Assembly (NCBI GenBank): GCA_947500295.1
Contig: CANMRM010000003.1
Coordinates: forward strand, 434,001-498,000
Source: an uncultured Kordiimonas sp.
GTDB lineage: Bacteria; Pseudomonadota; Alphaproteobacteria; Sphingomonadales; Kordiimonadaceae
Direction of reading: 5' to 3'
Length of the DNA stretch: 64,000 nt
A program made the translations under genes and the position numbers. The notes under the pieces are model-generated. The model was not told where the DNA came from and made no database searches. It was given only the letters and a program-made list of their open reading frames with translations. This document shows positions 8,889 through 16,716 of this stretch, one piece after another; within the stretch, counting starts at the first letter, position 1, and each line of letters begins with the position of its first letter.

Positions 8889-9422
8889 ATGGCACTTAAA
8901 AATACGGCAGCAGGCTACGGTGCTATGGCCAAAAGCCTGCATTGGATCATGGCCCTGCTGGTTATCTCGCTTGTGGCTTTGGGGCTTTATATGGGGGACC
9001 TGCCGCGCGGCGAGGAAAAGTCAGCCTTGATCAGGCTACACGGGTCGTCGGGCTTGCTTGCCATCACACTCTTGGCGTTCAGACTGGGCTGGAAAGTAAG
9101 CAACCCGGCCCCCGCGCCTCTCAGCAGCATCAAATGGCAGACATTGCTTGCCAGCCTCGTGCATTGGGGTTTTTACGGCGTTATCGCATTCATGGTGGTT
9201 TCGGGCTCATTGTCCCTGCTGACCGTGGGGTGGGATTTGCCTTTCTTTGGTCTGTTTAGCATCCCGACACCCTACGAGCGCGACATGGACCTGCACCATT
9301 TCTGGGAGGAGCTGCATGAAGCAGGCTGGAATGTGCTGGCGGTATTGTTCGTTGCCCACATCGGGGCAGTTCTGTTTCACCAGATTATTGGCAAAAAACA
9401 GACTTTAAAGCGCATGCTGTAG
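8889..9422 (+). CDS. Cytochrome b561-family membrane protein
   Basis: A 177-residue four-helix diheme membrane protein of the bacterial cytochrome b561 type. His18 in KSLHW, His51 in RLHGS, His143 in ELHEAG and His157 in FVAHIG sit in the helices where the heme ligands of this family lie. GAMAKSLHWIMALLVI and LFHQIIGKK are typical first and last motifs. These proteins carry electrons between the quinone pool and periplasmic acceptors. GAGGGGGG precedes the ATG, and only 11 bases separate it from the TonB receptor, so the two are very likely cotranscribed. A role in reducing heme iron or respiratory superoxide is possible but inferred from context alone. Confidence 0.88.
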   Translation: MALKNTAAGYGAMAKSLHWIMALLVISLVALGLYMGDLPRGEEKSALIRLHGSSGLLAITLLAFRLGWKVSNPAPAPLSSIKWQTLLASLVHWGFYGVIAFMVVSGSLSLLTVGWDLPFFGLFSIPTPYERDMDLHHFWEELHEAGWNVLAVLFVAHIGAVLFHQIIGKKQTLKRML

Positions 9423-9433
9423 CGAGCAGGCGC

Positions 9434-10372
9434 TTAATCAAACAGGCTTGAAACGCTGGTTTCGTGCGCAATGCGGTTCATGGCTTCAGCAAGAAGCGGT
9501 GCAACCGTTACGGGGCGAATTTTGGGGCTGTCCTTGGCTTGCTGGGTCGGGCGTATACTGTCCGTGATCACCAGCTCATCCATGACGCTGTTGTTGATGC
9601 GGTCATAGGCCGGGCCAGAGAGCACACCGTGGGCGACATAGGCTGAAACCGACTTGGCGCCTGCGTCCATCAGCGCCTGCGCCGCATTGCAAAGCGTGCC
9701 GGCACTGTCCACGATGTCATCGACCAGCACACAGTCCGTGCCTGCAACCTCACCAACCAGGTGCATGACTTCTGAGACACCGGCGCGCTCGCGGCGTTTG
9801 TCGATGATGGCGATCGGGGCATCCATGCGCTTGGCGTAAGCCCTTGCGCGCACAACGCCGCCAACATCTGGTGAAACGATTGTGATCTCGCGGCCCGCGT
9901 ATTTTTCCTTCAGGTCGCGCACAAGCACTGGCATTGCATAAAGATTGTCGGTCGGGATGTCGAAGAAACCCTGGATCTGTCCTGCGTGCAGATCCATCGT
10001 CAAAACGCGGTCAGCACCCGCTGTTGTAATAAGGTTTGCAACCAGCTTTGCAGAAATTGGCGTGCGCGGGCCGGGTTTCCGGTCCTGTCGAGCGTAGCCA
10101 AAATAAGGGATCACCGCAGTTATCCTGCGGGCTGACGCGCGCCGAAGGGCATCAATGCAGACCAGCAGTTCCATCATATGGTCGTTGGCGGGGAAATTTG
10201 TCGGCTGAACCAGGAAGACATCTTCGCCGCGCACGTTCTCGTGGATTTCGACAAAAACTTCCTGATCGGAAAAACGCTTTACGGCCGCCTTGGCCAGCGG
10301 AATATTGAGATATGCCCCAATCGCTTCTGCGAGTTCCGGATTGGAGTTCCCCGTAAGAATCTTCATGCCCAT
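9434..10372 (-). CDS. prs: Ribose-phosphate pyrophosphokinase
   Basis: Makes phosphoribosyl pyrophosphate from ribose 5-phosphate and ATP, feeding purine, pyrimidine, histidine and NAD synthesis. The 312 residues are the normal length. Key motifs are [15 protein letters not shown] at the N-terminus, [16 protein letters not shown] (ATP and flexible loop), [16 protein letters not shown], and the PRPP-binding loop [18 protein letters not shown] near residue 220. GGAGG lies five bases before the first ATG; an ATG two codons later is a less well spaced alternative. In related genomes prs stands near rplY-pth-ychF; here the 1.9-9.4 kb block separates them. It converges with the cytochrome b561 gene with only 11 bases between the stops. 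Confidence 0.97.
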   Translation of the reverse strand: MGMKILTGNSNPELAEAIGAYLNIPLAKAAVKRFSDQEVFVEIHENVRGEDVFLVQPTNFPANDHMMELLVCIDALRRASARRITAVIPYFGYARQDRKPGPRTPISAKLVANLITTAGADRVLTMDLHAGQIQGFFDIPTDNLYAMPVLVRDLKEKYAGREITIVSPDVGGVVRARAYAKRMDAPIAIIDKRRERAGVSEVMHLVGEVAGTDCVLVDDIVDSAGTLCNAAQALMDAGAKSVSAYVAHGVLSGPAYDRINNSVMDELVITDSIRPTQQAKDSPKIRPVTVAPLLAEAMNRIAHETSVSSLFD

Positions 10373-10609
10373 AATGGCCTCCGCGGTGCTGAAGACTGAC
10401 CCTGTTGATCGGAGCTTTAGCAGCGCACCCTTACGCTGTAAAGCAGGCAGTCATCTTCTTGTCATCTTTCCCCGGATTTCAATGATTGGGGCTGTGTCTG
10501 GCCATGATTTGCAGCATGTTTTTCGACAAAATTGACAATTATCGAAGGTTGCGGAGCGAATCGCTGCGGCATCGGAGCTGTTGAAAGAAAGCTGTCTGGC
10601 AACTGCTGA

Positions 10610-11404
10610 CTAGCCGCCGAGCATGATGCCCGAGAGCTGGCGTCCGTAGTCCGGCTCACCGCGATGGGTGGTGCGCCTATACGAAAAATGGCTGTCGCTT
10701 GCATAGGTGTCGACACTGCAATCATGTATGGATTTGATGCCAGCAGAGCTTAGCTGTGCTGCGACAAAGCCTGGCAAGTTGAATTGGCGGTGGCTGTCAT
10801 CCTTGCCCGGCGCAAAAAAACCGGCGTTTTTTTCATCCTCTGTCAAAAAATCCTGTTCGAAGTCTGCGCTGACTTCATAGCTTGGCTGCGCAATCGTTGG
10901 TCCGATAACGGCGGATATGTCTGCTCTGTTCGCCCCAAGATTTTCCATCAGGTTGACCGTGCTTTCGATAATACCGGCCTGAGCCCCTTTCCAACCGGCG
11001 TGTGCCGCGCCCACAACACCTCCGCGTTTGTCGGCAAACAGAACCGGCGTACAGTCAGCTGTCAAAATGCCGAGAATAATACCGTGCTGGCGTGTCACCA
11101 TGGCATCTGCTTTTGGCCGGTCCGTGCCCCAGTCCCCTGTTACCTCAATGGCGACGTTACTGTGGACCTGGTAGCAGCTGACAAGCGAGGTGTCCCGCCG
11201 TCCGGCAATCACGCTTGCTGCGATGCGCCGGTTCTCAAGCACAAGGTCCGGGTCGTCATTTGATCCCGTGCCACAGTTCAGGCTTTGATAGATGCCGGTC
11301 GATACGCCACCTTCGGCAGAAAGAAAGGCGTGCGGAACGGGCAAAAAATCTGGCATTTGCAAGTGATTATCCATCGTTGCAGTCTGCCAAGGAACACCGG
11401 TCAT
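10610..11404 (-). CDS. pgeF: Peptidoglycan editing factor PgeF (laccase-domain/YfiH family)
   Basis: Cytoplasmic multicopper-oxidase-like Zn/Cu protein of the YlmD/YfiH family, implicated in peptidoglycan editing and able to hydrolyse or phosphorolyse purine nucleosides. Signatures are FLSAEGGVSTGIYQSLN near the N-terminus, QVHSNVAIEV with a metal His, LTADCTPVLFAD with the metal Cys, and VGAAHAGWKGAQAGI with the second His. The C-terminal DTYASDSHFSYRRTTHRGEP completes the fold. Length (264) fits the family. The first ATG has no clear ribosome site; ATGs 10 and 16 codons downstream are also possible. In related genomes it directly follows the midA-type gene, but 3.1 kb of inserted genes separates them here. 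Confidence 0.94.
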   Translation of the reverse strand: MTGVPWQTATMDNHLQMPDFLPVPHAFLSAEGGVSTGIYQSLNCGTGSNDDPDLVLENRRIAASVIAGRRDTSLVSCYQVHSNVAIEVTGDWGTDRPKADAMVTRQHGIILGILTADCTPVLFADKRGGVVGAAHAGWKGAQAGIIESTVNLMENLGANRADISAVIGPTIAQPSYEVSADFEQDFLTEDEKNAGFFAPGKDDSHRQFNLPGFVAAQLSSAGIKSIHDCSVDTYASDSHFSYRRTTHRGEPDYGRQLSGIMLGG

Positions 11405-11549
11405 TGAAACAGGAATTTCGCAGCACGTTCCATTTGGAGTGGTCTAAATCTCAGGCATAATCTCGGCAGGCCAGCGATGATATAGCCTGACAGCGGGAAA
11501 ATCTAATCTACTTGAAACTGGCCCCAACTGGAGCGTAGGTTTTCCAGAG

Positions 11550-12125
11550 ATGCACGATGACGTCACAAAATATCTGGCCAGTGAGCCTTTCAAATCATTC
11601 CTGGCAACCTGGCAAACAGCCAGGGATGACGAAGATATTCCCTTTCGGCACCGCATAGAACTGAGGGCGTTTGCATCGCATGCCGAGAACCTTGTGATTT
11701 ATCAGCGCAAGGGGCGCCGCGATCTTAGATACCGGCTTACGGGGAGCCAGGTCGCGAACCGGGTGGATAACATAGGGCCGGAGGTGAATCTGTTCGACTT
11801 TTTCGTGCCGGGCACACTTGATGACGCGGAGCTTTGGTGGAACGCTATTTTTGACACACCCTGCGGTGCGATTATGGATTTCTCCATGACCTACCCGGAT
11901 GGCAATGTAAAAGAAGTCGTGACTTTGTTGCTGCCCATTAAAACGGCGTACGAACGGGATATGATTCTGTCGTTGCACAAGGTAGGTGACATTGTTCGCG
12001 TTACCAAACCCCGTTCGCACGTGCTGGTCGCGGAAGATTATGTCAGCGGCTACTATTTTGACGTGGGGTTTGGTCTGCCGGCGTCCCCCCCTGAGTATTG
12101 GCCGTATAAACCCCGACAAAAATAG
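11550..12125 (+). CDS. PAS_5-type PAS domain protein, first tandem copy
   Basis: A 191-residue soluble protein matching the alphaproteobacterial PAS_5 pattern: an N-terminal helix FLATWQTARDDEDIPFRHRI, then AENLVIYQRKGRRDLRYRLTGSQV with the characteristic basic-aromatic strand, and LWWNAIFDTPCGAIMDF in the second half. Such proteins are single sensory domains without an output domain. A second copy with about a third of its residues matching starts 141 bases downstream, sharing LW/WWN, PCGA/PCAG and the closing YFDVGFGLP/YLDIGFGLP. They probably arose by tandem duplication. It is divergent from pgeF and leads a plus-strand set ending in an FAD oxidoreductase. Ligand and partners are unknown. 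Confidence 0.75.
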   Translation: MHDDVTKYLASEPFKSFLATWQTARDDEDIPFRHRIELRAFASHAENLVIYQRKGRRDLRYRLTGSQVANRVDNIGPEVNLFDFFVPGTLDDAELWWNAIFDTPCGAIMDFSMTYPDGNVKEVVTLLLPIKTAYERDMILSLHKVGDIVRVTKPRSHVLVAEDYVSGYYFDVGFGLPASPPEYWPYKPRQK

Positions 12126-12265
12126 TGGGTGATTAACGACATCTGTGGGCTCCATCTTAACGATTTGGCAAGGACCAGTTCGTTAGATACGGAACCGCTG
12201 ACAGGTTCGTCGAGAGGTCGCGTGGTCAGTGTCTGCAGTTGTTTTGATTGTTGAGTGTTGTGGGT

Positions 12266-12871
12266 ATGAACTCTGACTTTACTTCCGTGATGGCCGATGA
12301 ACGCGCGTCGGCTTTCTTTGAAGCTTGGCAAAAATTGCGGGTAGGCAATGCAATCCCGGAACGCTCTGCTGTTCGCCTCCAGGATTTTGCGCCGTTTGCT
12401 GCCGATTTGCTGATGTATGAACTCAAATCCCGCTCTGACTTGTGTTGCCGACTTATGGGCAGCCGTATCTCGGAGCGTGTGGGCTCTGGCGGTCAGGACG
12501 TGAACTGGCTGGACCTTGTTTGCCCTGACATGAGGCCTGCGGGTGCAATCTGGTGGAACACCCTGATTTCCCAGCCATGCGCCGGACTTATGCAGTTTTC
12601 GACCGGATTTCTGGATGGATCAAACAGACTGGCGCGGTCTCTGTTGCTGCCGCTTGAACAGTCGGAAGGCAAGATCATCTTGATGGCGATTTCCCTGCCT
12701 TCCAATGTGTACAGGGTTGATGAACCGAGAACACAGCTGAACATCTCCGCAGACTGTTTTCAAACAAAGTACCTTGATATCGGATTTGGATTACCGGTGG
12801 GAATTCCTGCCGAGCAAACACACAAAACTCTGAGCGAGGACGTGCTGATACGTCTGTATGGCGCGCATTGA
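12266..12871 (+). CDS. PAS_5-type PAS domain protein, second tandem copy
   Basis: A 201-residue paralogue of the preceding gene. It keeps the layout of the family: FFEAWQKLRVGNAIPERSAV, then DLLMYELKSRSDLCCRLMGSRI, then IWWNTLISQPCAGLMQFSTG, and the C-terminal KYLDIGFGLPVG. Compared with copy one it has more cysteines and a different last 15 residues. I chose the ATG at 12266; a TTG six codons upstream is open but has no better ribosome site. The intergenic 140 bases show no terminator, so one transcript could cover both PAS genes and the oxidoreductase that starts 43 bases downstream. Function is unknown beyond the sensor-domain assignment. Confidence 0.72.
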   Translation: MNSDFTSVMADERASAFFEAWQKLRVGNAIPERSAVRLQDFAPFAADLLMYELKSRSDLCCRLMGSRISERVGSGGQDVNWLDLVCPDMRPAGAIWWNTLISQPCAGLMQFSTGFLDGSNRLARSLLLPLEQSEGKIILMAISLPSNVYRVDEPRTQLNISADCFQTKYLDIGFGLPVGIPAEQTHKTLSEDVLIRLYGAH

Positions 12872-12914
12872 CAGAGCCCTTGATTCCCAATACGCAAGGT
12901 ATTGGGAGACTTTG

Positions 12915-14126
12915 ATGGACCGCCGGTTACTCTTAAAACTAATGGCTGCTGCGTCCGTGTCCGGAGCAGGCTTGATCCAGAGCGATAGCCGCCTGAGGGT
13001 TGTCGTCGCAGGCGCCGGCATTGTCGGGGCCAGTATCGCCTATCATCTGGCGAAAGCAGGGGCTCGTGTCACGGTGATTGACCGTGCAGGGCCTGCGAGC
13101 CATGCCAGTCGCGGCACCTTTGCCTGGATCAACGCTACCTACGCCAAACAGCCCCGGGCCTATCATCGCCTGAGCCAGGACAGTGTGGCCTCATGGGGAC
13201 AGTTGGCGACCGAGCTTGGCCTGCCGGTTCGCTGGGGTGGGTCCCTCGAGTGGTTTGACGGGGAAGAGCGGCAGAACCAATTGCGTGCGCAAATTGCCGA
13301 GCAGTTCGAGTGGGGTGAGGATGCAAGAATGGTCTCTCGATCGCAGGCTCAGCTTCAGGAACCGCTCATTGCTTTTGGTGATACTTCAGACGTGGCCTTC
13401 TCCGGCAACGACGGGACGGTTGATCCCATTCTGGCAACGCATTTGCTGTTAGAAGCTGCATCTTCACTTGGTGCAAAAGTGATCACACCTTGTGACATGC
13501 TGGATGTGCAAATAAAAGCAGGGCGGCTTGTGGCCGTGGAAACCAGCCGGGGCACCATAAAGGCAGACCGACTGGTACTGGCAACCGGCGCTGATCCGGA
13601 TGCGCCGCAAAAGTTTGCCGGGCTTGATATTCCGCAGCGAACACGCCCCGGTGTGATAGCGATCAGCAAGCCTGTGCCGCGCCGCATGAACCGAATAATT
13701 GTTGCTCCCGGCATTCATATGCACCAGCGCGACGATGGTCGCATTGTTTTCGGTGAACAGGACGGCGCACCTTCTACGCATGTTGACCGGCTGGCCGGGC
13801 GCCCCAATGATTTTCCAAGTGTCGAACTGGCGCAGGAACATGCCGGCCGCATGCTGGCGATCGCAGACATTTTTTCACCGGGAATCGCAGATGTCGAAAT
13901 TGAACACGTATATATCGGCTGGCGACCACTACCGCTTGACGGACATCCGGTTTTGGGGGCTTCGGAAAATCGTCCGGATGTCCATCTTGCCATAATGCAC
14001 AGTGGTGTTTCGCTGGCACCCATCGTAGGCCAATTGACGGCGCAGGAAGTCATCAATGGCTCGGAAATCCCGGACCTCGCCCCCTTCAGACCCGGACGCT
14101 CATTTGAGCTGGTAAAGCGATACTGA
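12915..14126 (+). CDS. FAD-dependent oxidoreductase, D-amino acid oxidase (DAO) family
   Basis: A 403-residue flavoprotein. It opens MDRRLLLKLMAAASVSGAGL, a twin-arginine-like leader (RRLLL plus hydrophobic stretch), suggesting export of the folded flavoprotein or a membrane anchor. The FAD Rossmann loop is VVVAGAGIVGASIAYHLAKA at about 30-50, followed by the acidic strand end TVIDRAG. The C-terminal IGWRPLPLDGHPVLGASE is the usual DAO closing motif, ending near MHSGVSLAPIVGQL. Family members oxidise amines or amino acids such as glycine, sarcosine or D-amino acids. GGGAG lies six bases before the chosen ATG at 12915. It follows the two PAS_5 genes closely, so redox sensing and amine oxidation may be linked. 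The substrate cannot be read from the sequence. Confidence 0.82.
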   Translation: MDRRLLLKLMAAASVSGAGLIQSDSRLRVVVAGAGIVGASIAYHLAKAGARVTVIDRAGPASHASRGTFAWINATYAKQPRAYHRLSQDSVASWGQLATELGLPVRWGGSLEWFDGEERQNQLRAQIAEQFEWGEDARMVSRSQAQLQEPLIAFGDTSDVAFSGNDGTVDPILATHLLLEAASSLGAKVITPCDMLDVQIKAGRLVAVETSRGTIKADRLVLATGADPDAPQKFAGLDIPQRTRPGVIAISKPVPRRMNRIIVAPGIHMHQRDDGRIVFGEQDGAPSTHVDRLAGRPNDFPSVELAQEHAGRMLAIADIFSPGIADVEIEHVYIGWRPLPLDGHPVLGASENRPDVHLAIMHSGVSLAPIVGQLTAQEVINGSEIPDLAPFRPGRSFELVKRY

Positions 14127-14182
14127 AGCACAACAGGTCTTTCAATTTGAAACTGAATGTCCCTGTTCTGGCGGACCGGCGA

Positions 14183-14437
14183 TTATTTCGCGCTCTGGCA
14201 CTCCAAAACTTTCTGCTGCAGTGCCTTAAGGCACTTGTTCTTGGCTGCATCATTTGATGCGTTGGCGACACAGGTCGCGTACGTGTTTCTCGCCTTGATC
14301 AGGCATTTGGTTACAGGGCCATCCATATAAGCCTGCATTTCCTCGATTGACGCGACCATTTGGTTGTCGCCAGGGTTTTTTGCGCTTGCGCCGGACGCGC
14401 AAACGGCAAGTGCCACTGCTGCAAAAAGGGTTTTCAT
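14183..14437 (-). CDS. Small exported twin-CX10C protein of unknown function
   Basis: An 84-residue protein with a signal peptide MKTLFAAVALAVCASGASA cleaved after residue 19. The mature 65 residues contain exactly four cysteines in two identical spacings: CLIKARNTYATC and CLKALQQKVLEC, each with ten residues between the cysteines. The segments are predicted helices joined by ANASNDAAKNK. This is the layout of a disulfide-locked helical hairpin, like eukaryotic twin CX9C (CHCH) proteins. GGGAG precedes the ATG at 14437, which I chose because the signal peptide starts there. It lies downstream of the midA-type gene on the same strand and converges with the FAD oxidoreductase. I do not recognise a named family. 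Confidence 0.7.
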   Translation of the reverse strand: MKTLFAAVALAVCASGASAKNPGDNQMVASIEEMQAYMDGPVTKCLIKARNTYATCVANASNDAAKNKCLKALQQKVLECQSAK

Positions 14438-14563
14438 AATAGTCTCCCGACTGATTTTGATTTCATGGAACTTTGAAACACACCCAGAGCACAAGCTCGG
14501 AGCGCCCACTATGTATCGGGGTTTTTCATTGGTGCCGTGATCACCGTCACAGTCAGATTTGGA

Positions 14564-15628
14564 TTAGAAGCCGGGCGGAGCGGGCAATTCATGAGGCTGC
14601 AATGCCAATACCTTGAAAAGGGTGCCCATTTGATCAGGGGCTGTCAGGCGTTGCAGATCAGACAAAATCTGCTGTTGTTGTGTCGCGTCGCCGTGGCTGG
14701 CCAGCACTTGCGCCCGGGCACCCAGGCCGATCGCCATCAGGAAAAGGCCTTGGGTTGTCGCACCAAAGCCTTTCAGGCCTTTTTCTTCCGCAGCTTTTTT
14801 CAGGGCCGGGAAATTGACATGCGCGGTCAGGTCTGCTGCCCCTGGTTCCGCAAAGGCGTCAACATATTCATGTCGCTGCAGTGCCTGGAAACTGTCCCCT
14901 GTTGCTGGTGTGCGGTAGCCATAATCAATGATCAGTGCTGCACCGCCATGCATATTCAGATGTTCCGAGATGTCACCCGTGAGTGACAGCGCCGCCGGGC
15001 AGACTTCCACAATACTGCCATCAGCAGCATTTTTCAGGCCCTCTTGGGCCAGCGCGAGTTTGGGGCCGGCCGGTCCGAGCAGAAACCCAAGCTCACCTTC
15101 GTGCGAGCCGACCATGCGTTCAAACCACTGGCCTTCACGTTTTTCAAACTGGTGGATGGGCAAGGCGTCAAAAAACTCATTGGCAATAATCAGGGCTGGT
15201 CCTTCCGGCACGCCGGAAAGTGAATCATGCCAGCTGGCGAGCGGAACGCGGTTGGCCTGCTCCTGTCGCAACCTTTGACTGGCTTCGATAAAATGAACAG
15301 CGATGGCATCCTGAAAGTCTTCAACAGGTTCGGTCGCACGCAAGATGTCCGCCATGAGTGTGCCCCTGCCGGGGCCCAATTCAACAAGATTGATTGCGGC
15401 CGGCCGACCCATCTTGACCCATCTGTCCGCGAACCATAGTCCGATCATCTCACCGAACATCTGGCTGACCTCCGGTGCGGTTGTGAAGTCGCCTTCGGAT
15501 CCAAAAACCTGTTCGGTTTGATAATAGCCATGTTCGGGATGCATCAGGCATTCAGCTATATAGTCAGCAAGGGTAATGGGCCCCGTTGACTCGATGCGTC
15601 TGATCAGAAGGTTTTTAAGTTCCGTCAT
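14564..15628 (-). CDS. SAM-dependent methyltransferase, MidA/NDUFAF7 family
   Basis: A 354-residue class I methyltransferase of the COG1565 family. The mitochondrial relative NDUFAF7/MidA methylates an arginine in complex I. The SAM-binding motif is NLVELGPGRGTLMADILR at about 72-90. N-terminal family motifs are GPITLADYIAECLMHPEHGYY and FTTAPEVSQMFGEMIGLWF; the catalytic region includes ANEFFDALPIHQF. Its ATG overlaps the lgt stop codon (ATGA), so it is translationally coupled to lgt, a conserved alphaproteobacterial pair. The usual third member, pgeF, lies 3.1 kb further on beyond inserted genes. Complex I maturation is the likely role, from the family rather than shown here. Confidence 0.92.
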   Translation of the reverse strand: MTELKNLLIRRIESTGPITLADYIAECLMHPEHGYYQTEQVFGSEGDFTTAPEVSQMFGEMIGLWFADRWVKMGRPAAINLVELGPGRGTLMADILRATEPVEDFQDAIAVHFIEASQRLRQEQANRVPLASWHDSLSGVPEGPALIIANEFFDALPIHQFEKREGQWFERMVGSHEGELGFLLGPAGPKLALAQEGLKNAADGSIVEVCPAALSLTGDISEHLNMHGGAALIIDYGYRTPATGDSFQALQRHEYVDAFAEPGAADLTAHVNFPALKKAAEEKGLKGFGATTQGLFLMAIGLGARAQVLASHGDATQQQQILSDLQRLTAPDQMGTLFKVLALQPHELPAPPGF

Positions 15629-16434
15629 GCTTTGGCGAGCTTGGCGCGGCGGGACTTCAAGCCGTTGCTAATCAGCCATGCGGCGAACAGGAACATGGGC
15701 ACGGTCAAAAGCTGGCCTCTGGTCAATCCAAGCAAAATGGCTGCGTCTGGTTCGCGCACAAATTCAACCAGGAAGCGTGCCAGACCGTATCCGGCAAAAA
15801 ACACGCCGGCAATGATACCCGGTGCATCTTTGGCGAGGCGGGTCTTATGATACAGGAACTGCAATATCAAAAACAGAAGCAGGCCTTCGCCGACAGCCTC
15901 GTACAGCTGGCTTGGGTGCCTTGGCAAGCCCGTTGGGTCTGCGGGGAATATCATGGCCCAGGGCACATCGGTCGAGCGGCCCCACAGTTCACCGTTCACG
16001 AAATTCGCCAGACGCCCGGCAAGCAATCCTATGGGGCTGACGCTGGTAATCACATCGGCCACACGCATCAGGTCGAGCTTGTTTTTGTGCACATACCAGA
16101 AAACCGTAATGATGACGCCAAGCAAGCCACCGTGAAATGCCATGCCGCCATCCCAGATACGAATGATGTCACCGGGGTTTTCTGCATAATAATCGGGCCT
16201 GTAGAAGAGCACATAACCCAGTCGGCCACCGATGATGATGGCGAGCATCGCCCAAGTGATGAAGTCATCTATGTGCGCTGTGGTCATTGCTGCGCCGGGT
16301 TTCTGAGCTTGCCGACGGATTGCCCACCAGGCAAAGGCAAGGCCACCGATATAGGCAAGCGAATACCATCGAATCGCTATGGGTCCCAGTTGCAGGGCAA
16401 TCGGGTCAAATACCGGTAGGTTGATTACGCTCAT
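15625..16434 (-). CDS. lgt: Prolipoprotein diacylglyceryl transferase
   Basis: Inner-membrane enzyme that transfers diacylglycerol from phosphatidylglycerol to the lipobox Cys of prolipoproteins, needed for the lipoproteins encoded in this window. It has seven hydrophobic segments and the Lgt signatures: GPIAIRWYSLAYIGG near the N-terminus, DGGMAFHGGLLG with the essential His, and GRLANFVNGELWGRSTDVPW with the catalytic Arg and N/E residues. The start is uncertain. The ATG at 16434 fits the family N-terminus (SVINLPVFDP); an ATG three codons upstream and a TTG at 16467 are in frame, and none has a strong ribosome site. It overlaps the downstream methyltransferase start by four bases. Confidence 0.95.
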   Translation of the reverse strand: MSVINLPVFDPIALQLGPIAIRWYSLAYIGGLAFAWWAIRRQAQKPGAAMTTAHIDDFITWAMLAIIIGGRLGYVLFYRPDYYAENPGDIIRIWDGGMAFHGGLLGVIITVFWYVHKNKLDLMRVADVITSVSPIGLLAGRLANFVNGELWGRSTDVPWAMIFPADPTGLPRHPSQLYEAVGEGLLLFLILQFLYHKTRLAKDAPGIIAGVFFAGYGLARFLVEFVREPDAAILLGLTRGQLLTVPMFLFAAWLISNGLKSRRAKLAKA

Positions 16435-16638
16435 GGCAAGCATGTCAATCAATGCAACAGTCCTCAACTTGTCCTAAATTTGCAGCCATCATAAGGACAG
16501 AAAGCTTGCTGTCCAGCCGTTGAATTGTTTGAGACGAGGCTCTGTATCAAATTAGAGCAGGTGCTATGTGACCATTGATTGAGTGTTGGTGGGATACTTT
16601 TGGCTGACGAAGTTTTGGCACTCTTTTGAACACTCGAT

Positions 16639-16672
16639 GGGATTGGATTGCTCGGGTAATCCAATCCCTTTT
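16639..16672 (+). terminator. Stem-loop with T run, terminator-like, no plus-strand gene upstream
   Basis: An 11-bp perfect stem (GGGATTGGATT with AATCCAATCCC) closes an 8-base loop and is followed by TTTT on the plus strand. The nearest plus-strand gene ends 2.5 kb upstream, and lgt starts on the minus strand at about 16434. On the minus strand the hairpin sits 45 bases after the VCBS-protein stop but lacks a T run. It may end that transcript by structure alone or end an unseen plus-strand RNA. Confidence 0.4.
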
Positions 16673-16716
16673 GCTATGAAGTCTAACTACGCTCCACAGT
16701 CGTAAGCTGCGGAAGG

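Noticed and set aside
16468-16640. tRNA or tmRNA before the orphan terminator
   Set aside because: No T-loop GGTTCGAATC-like block or cloverleaf pairing is visible.
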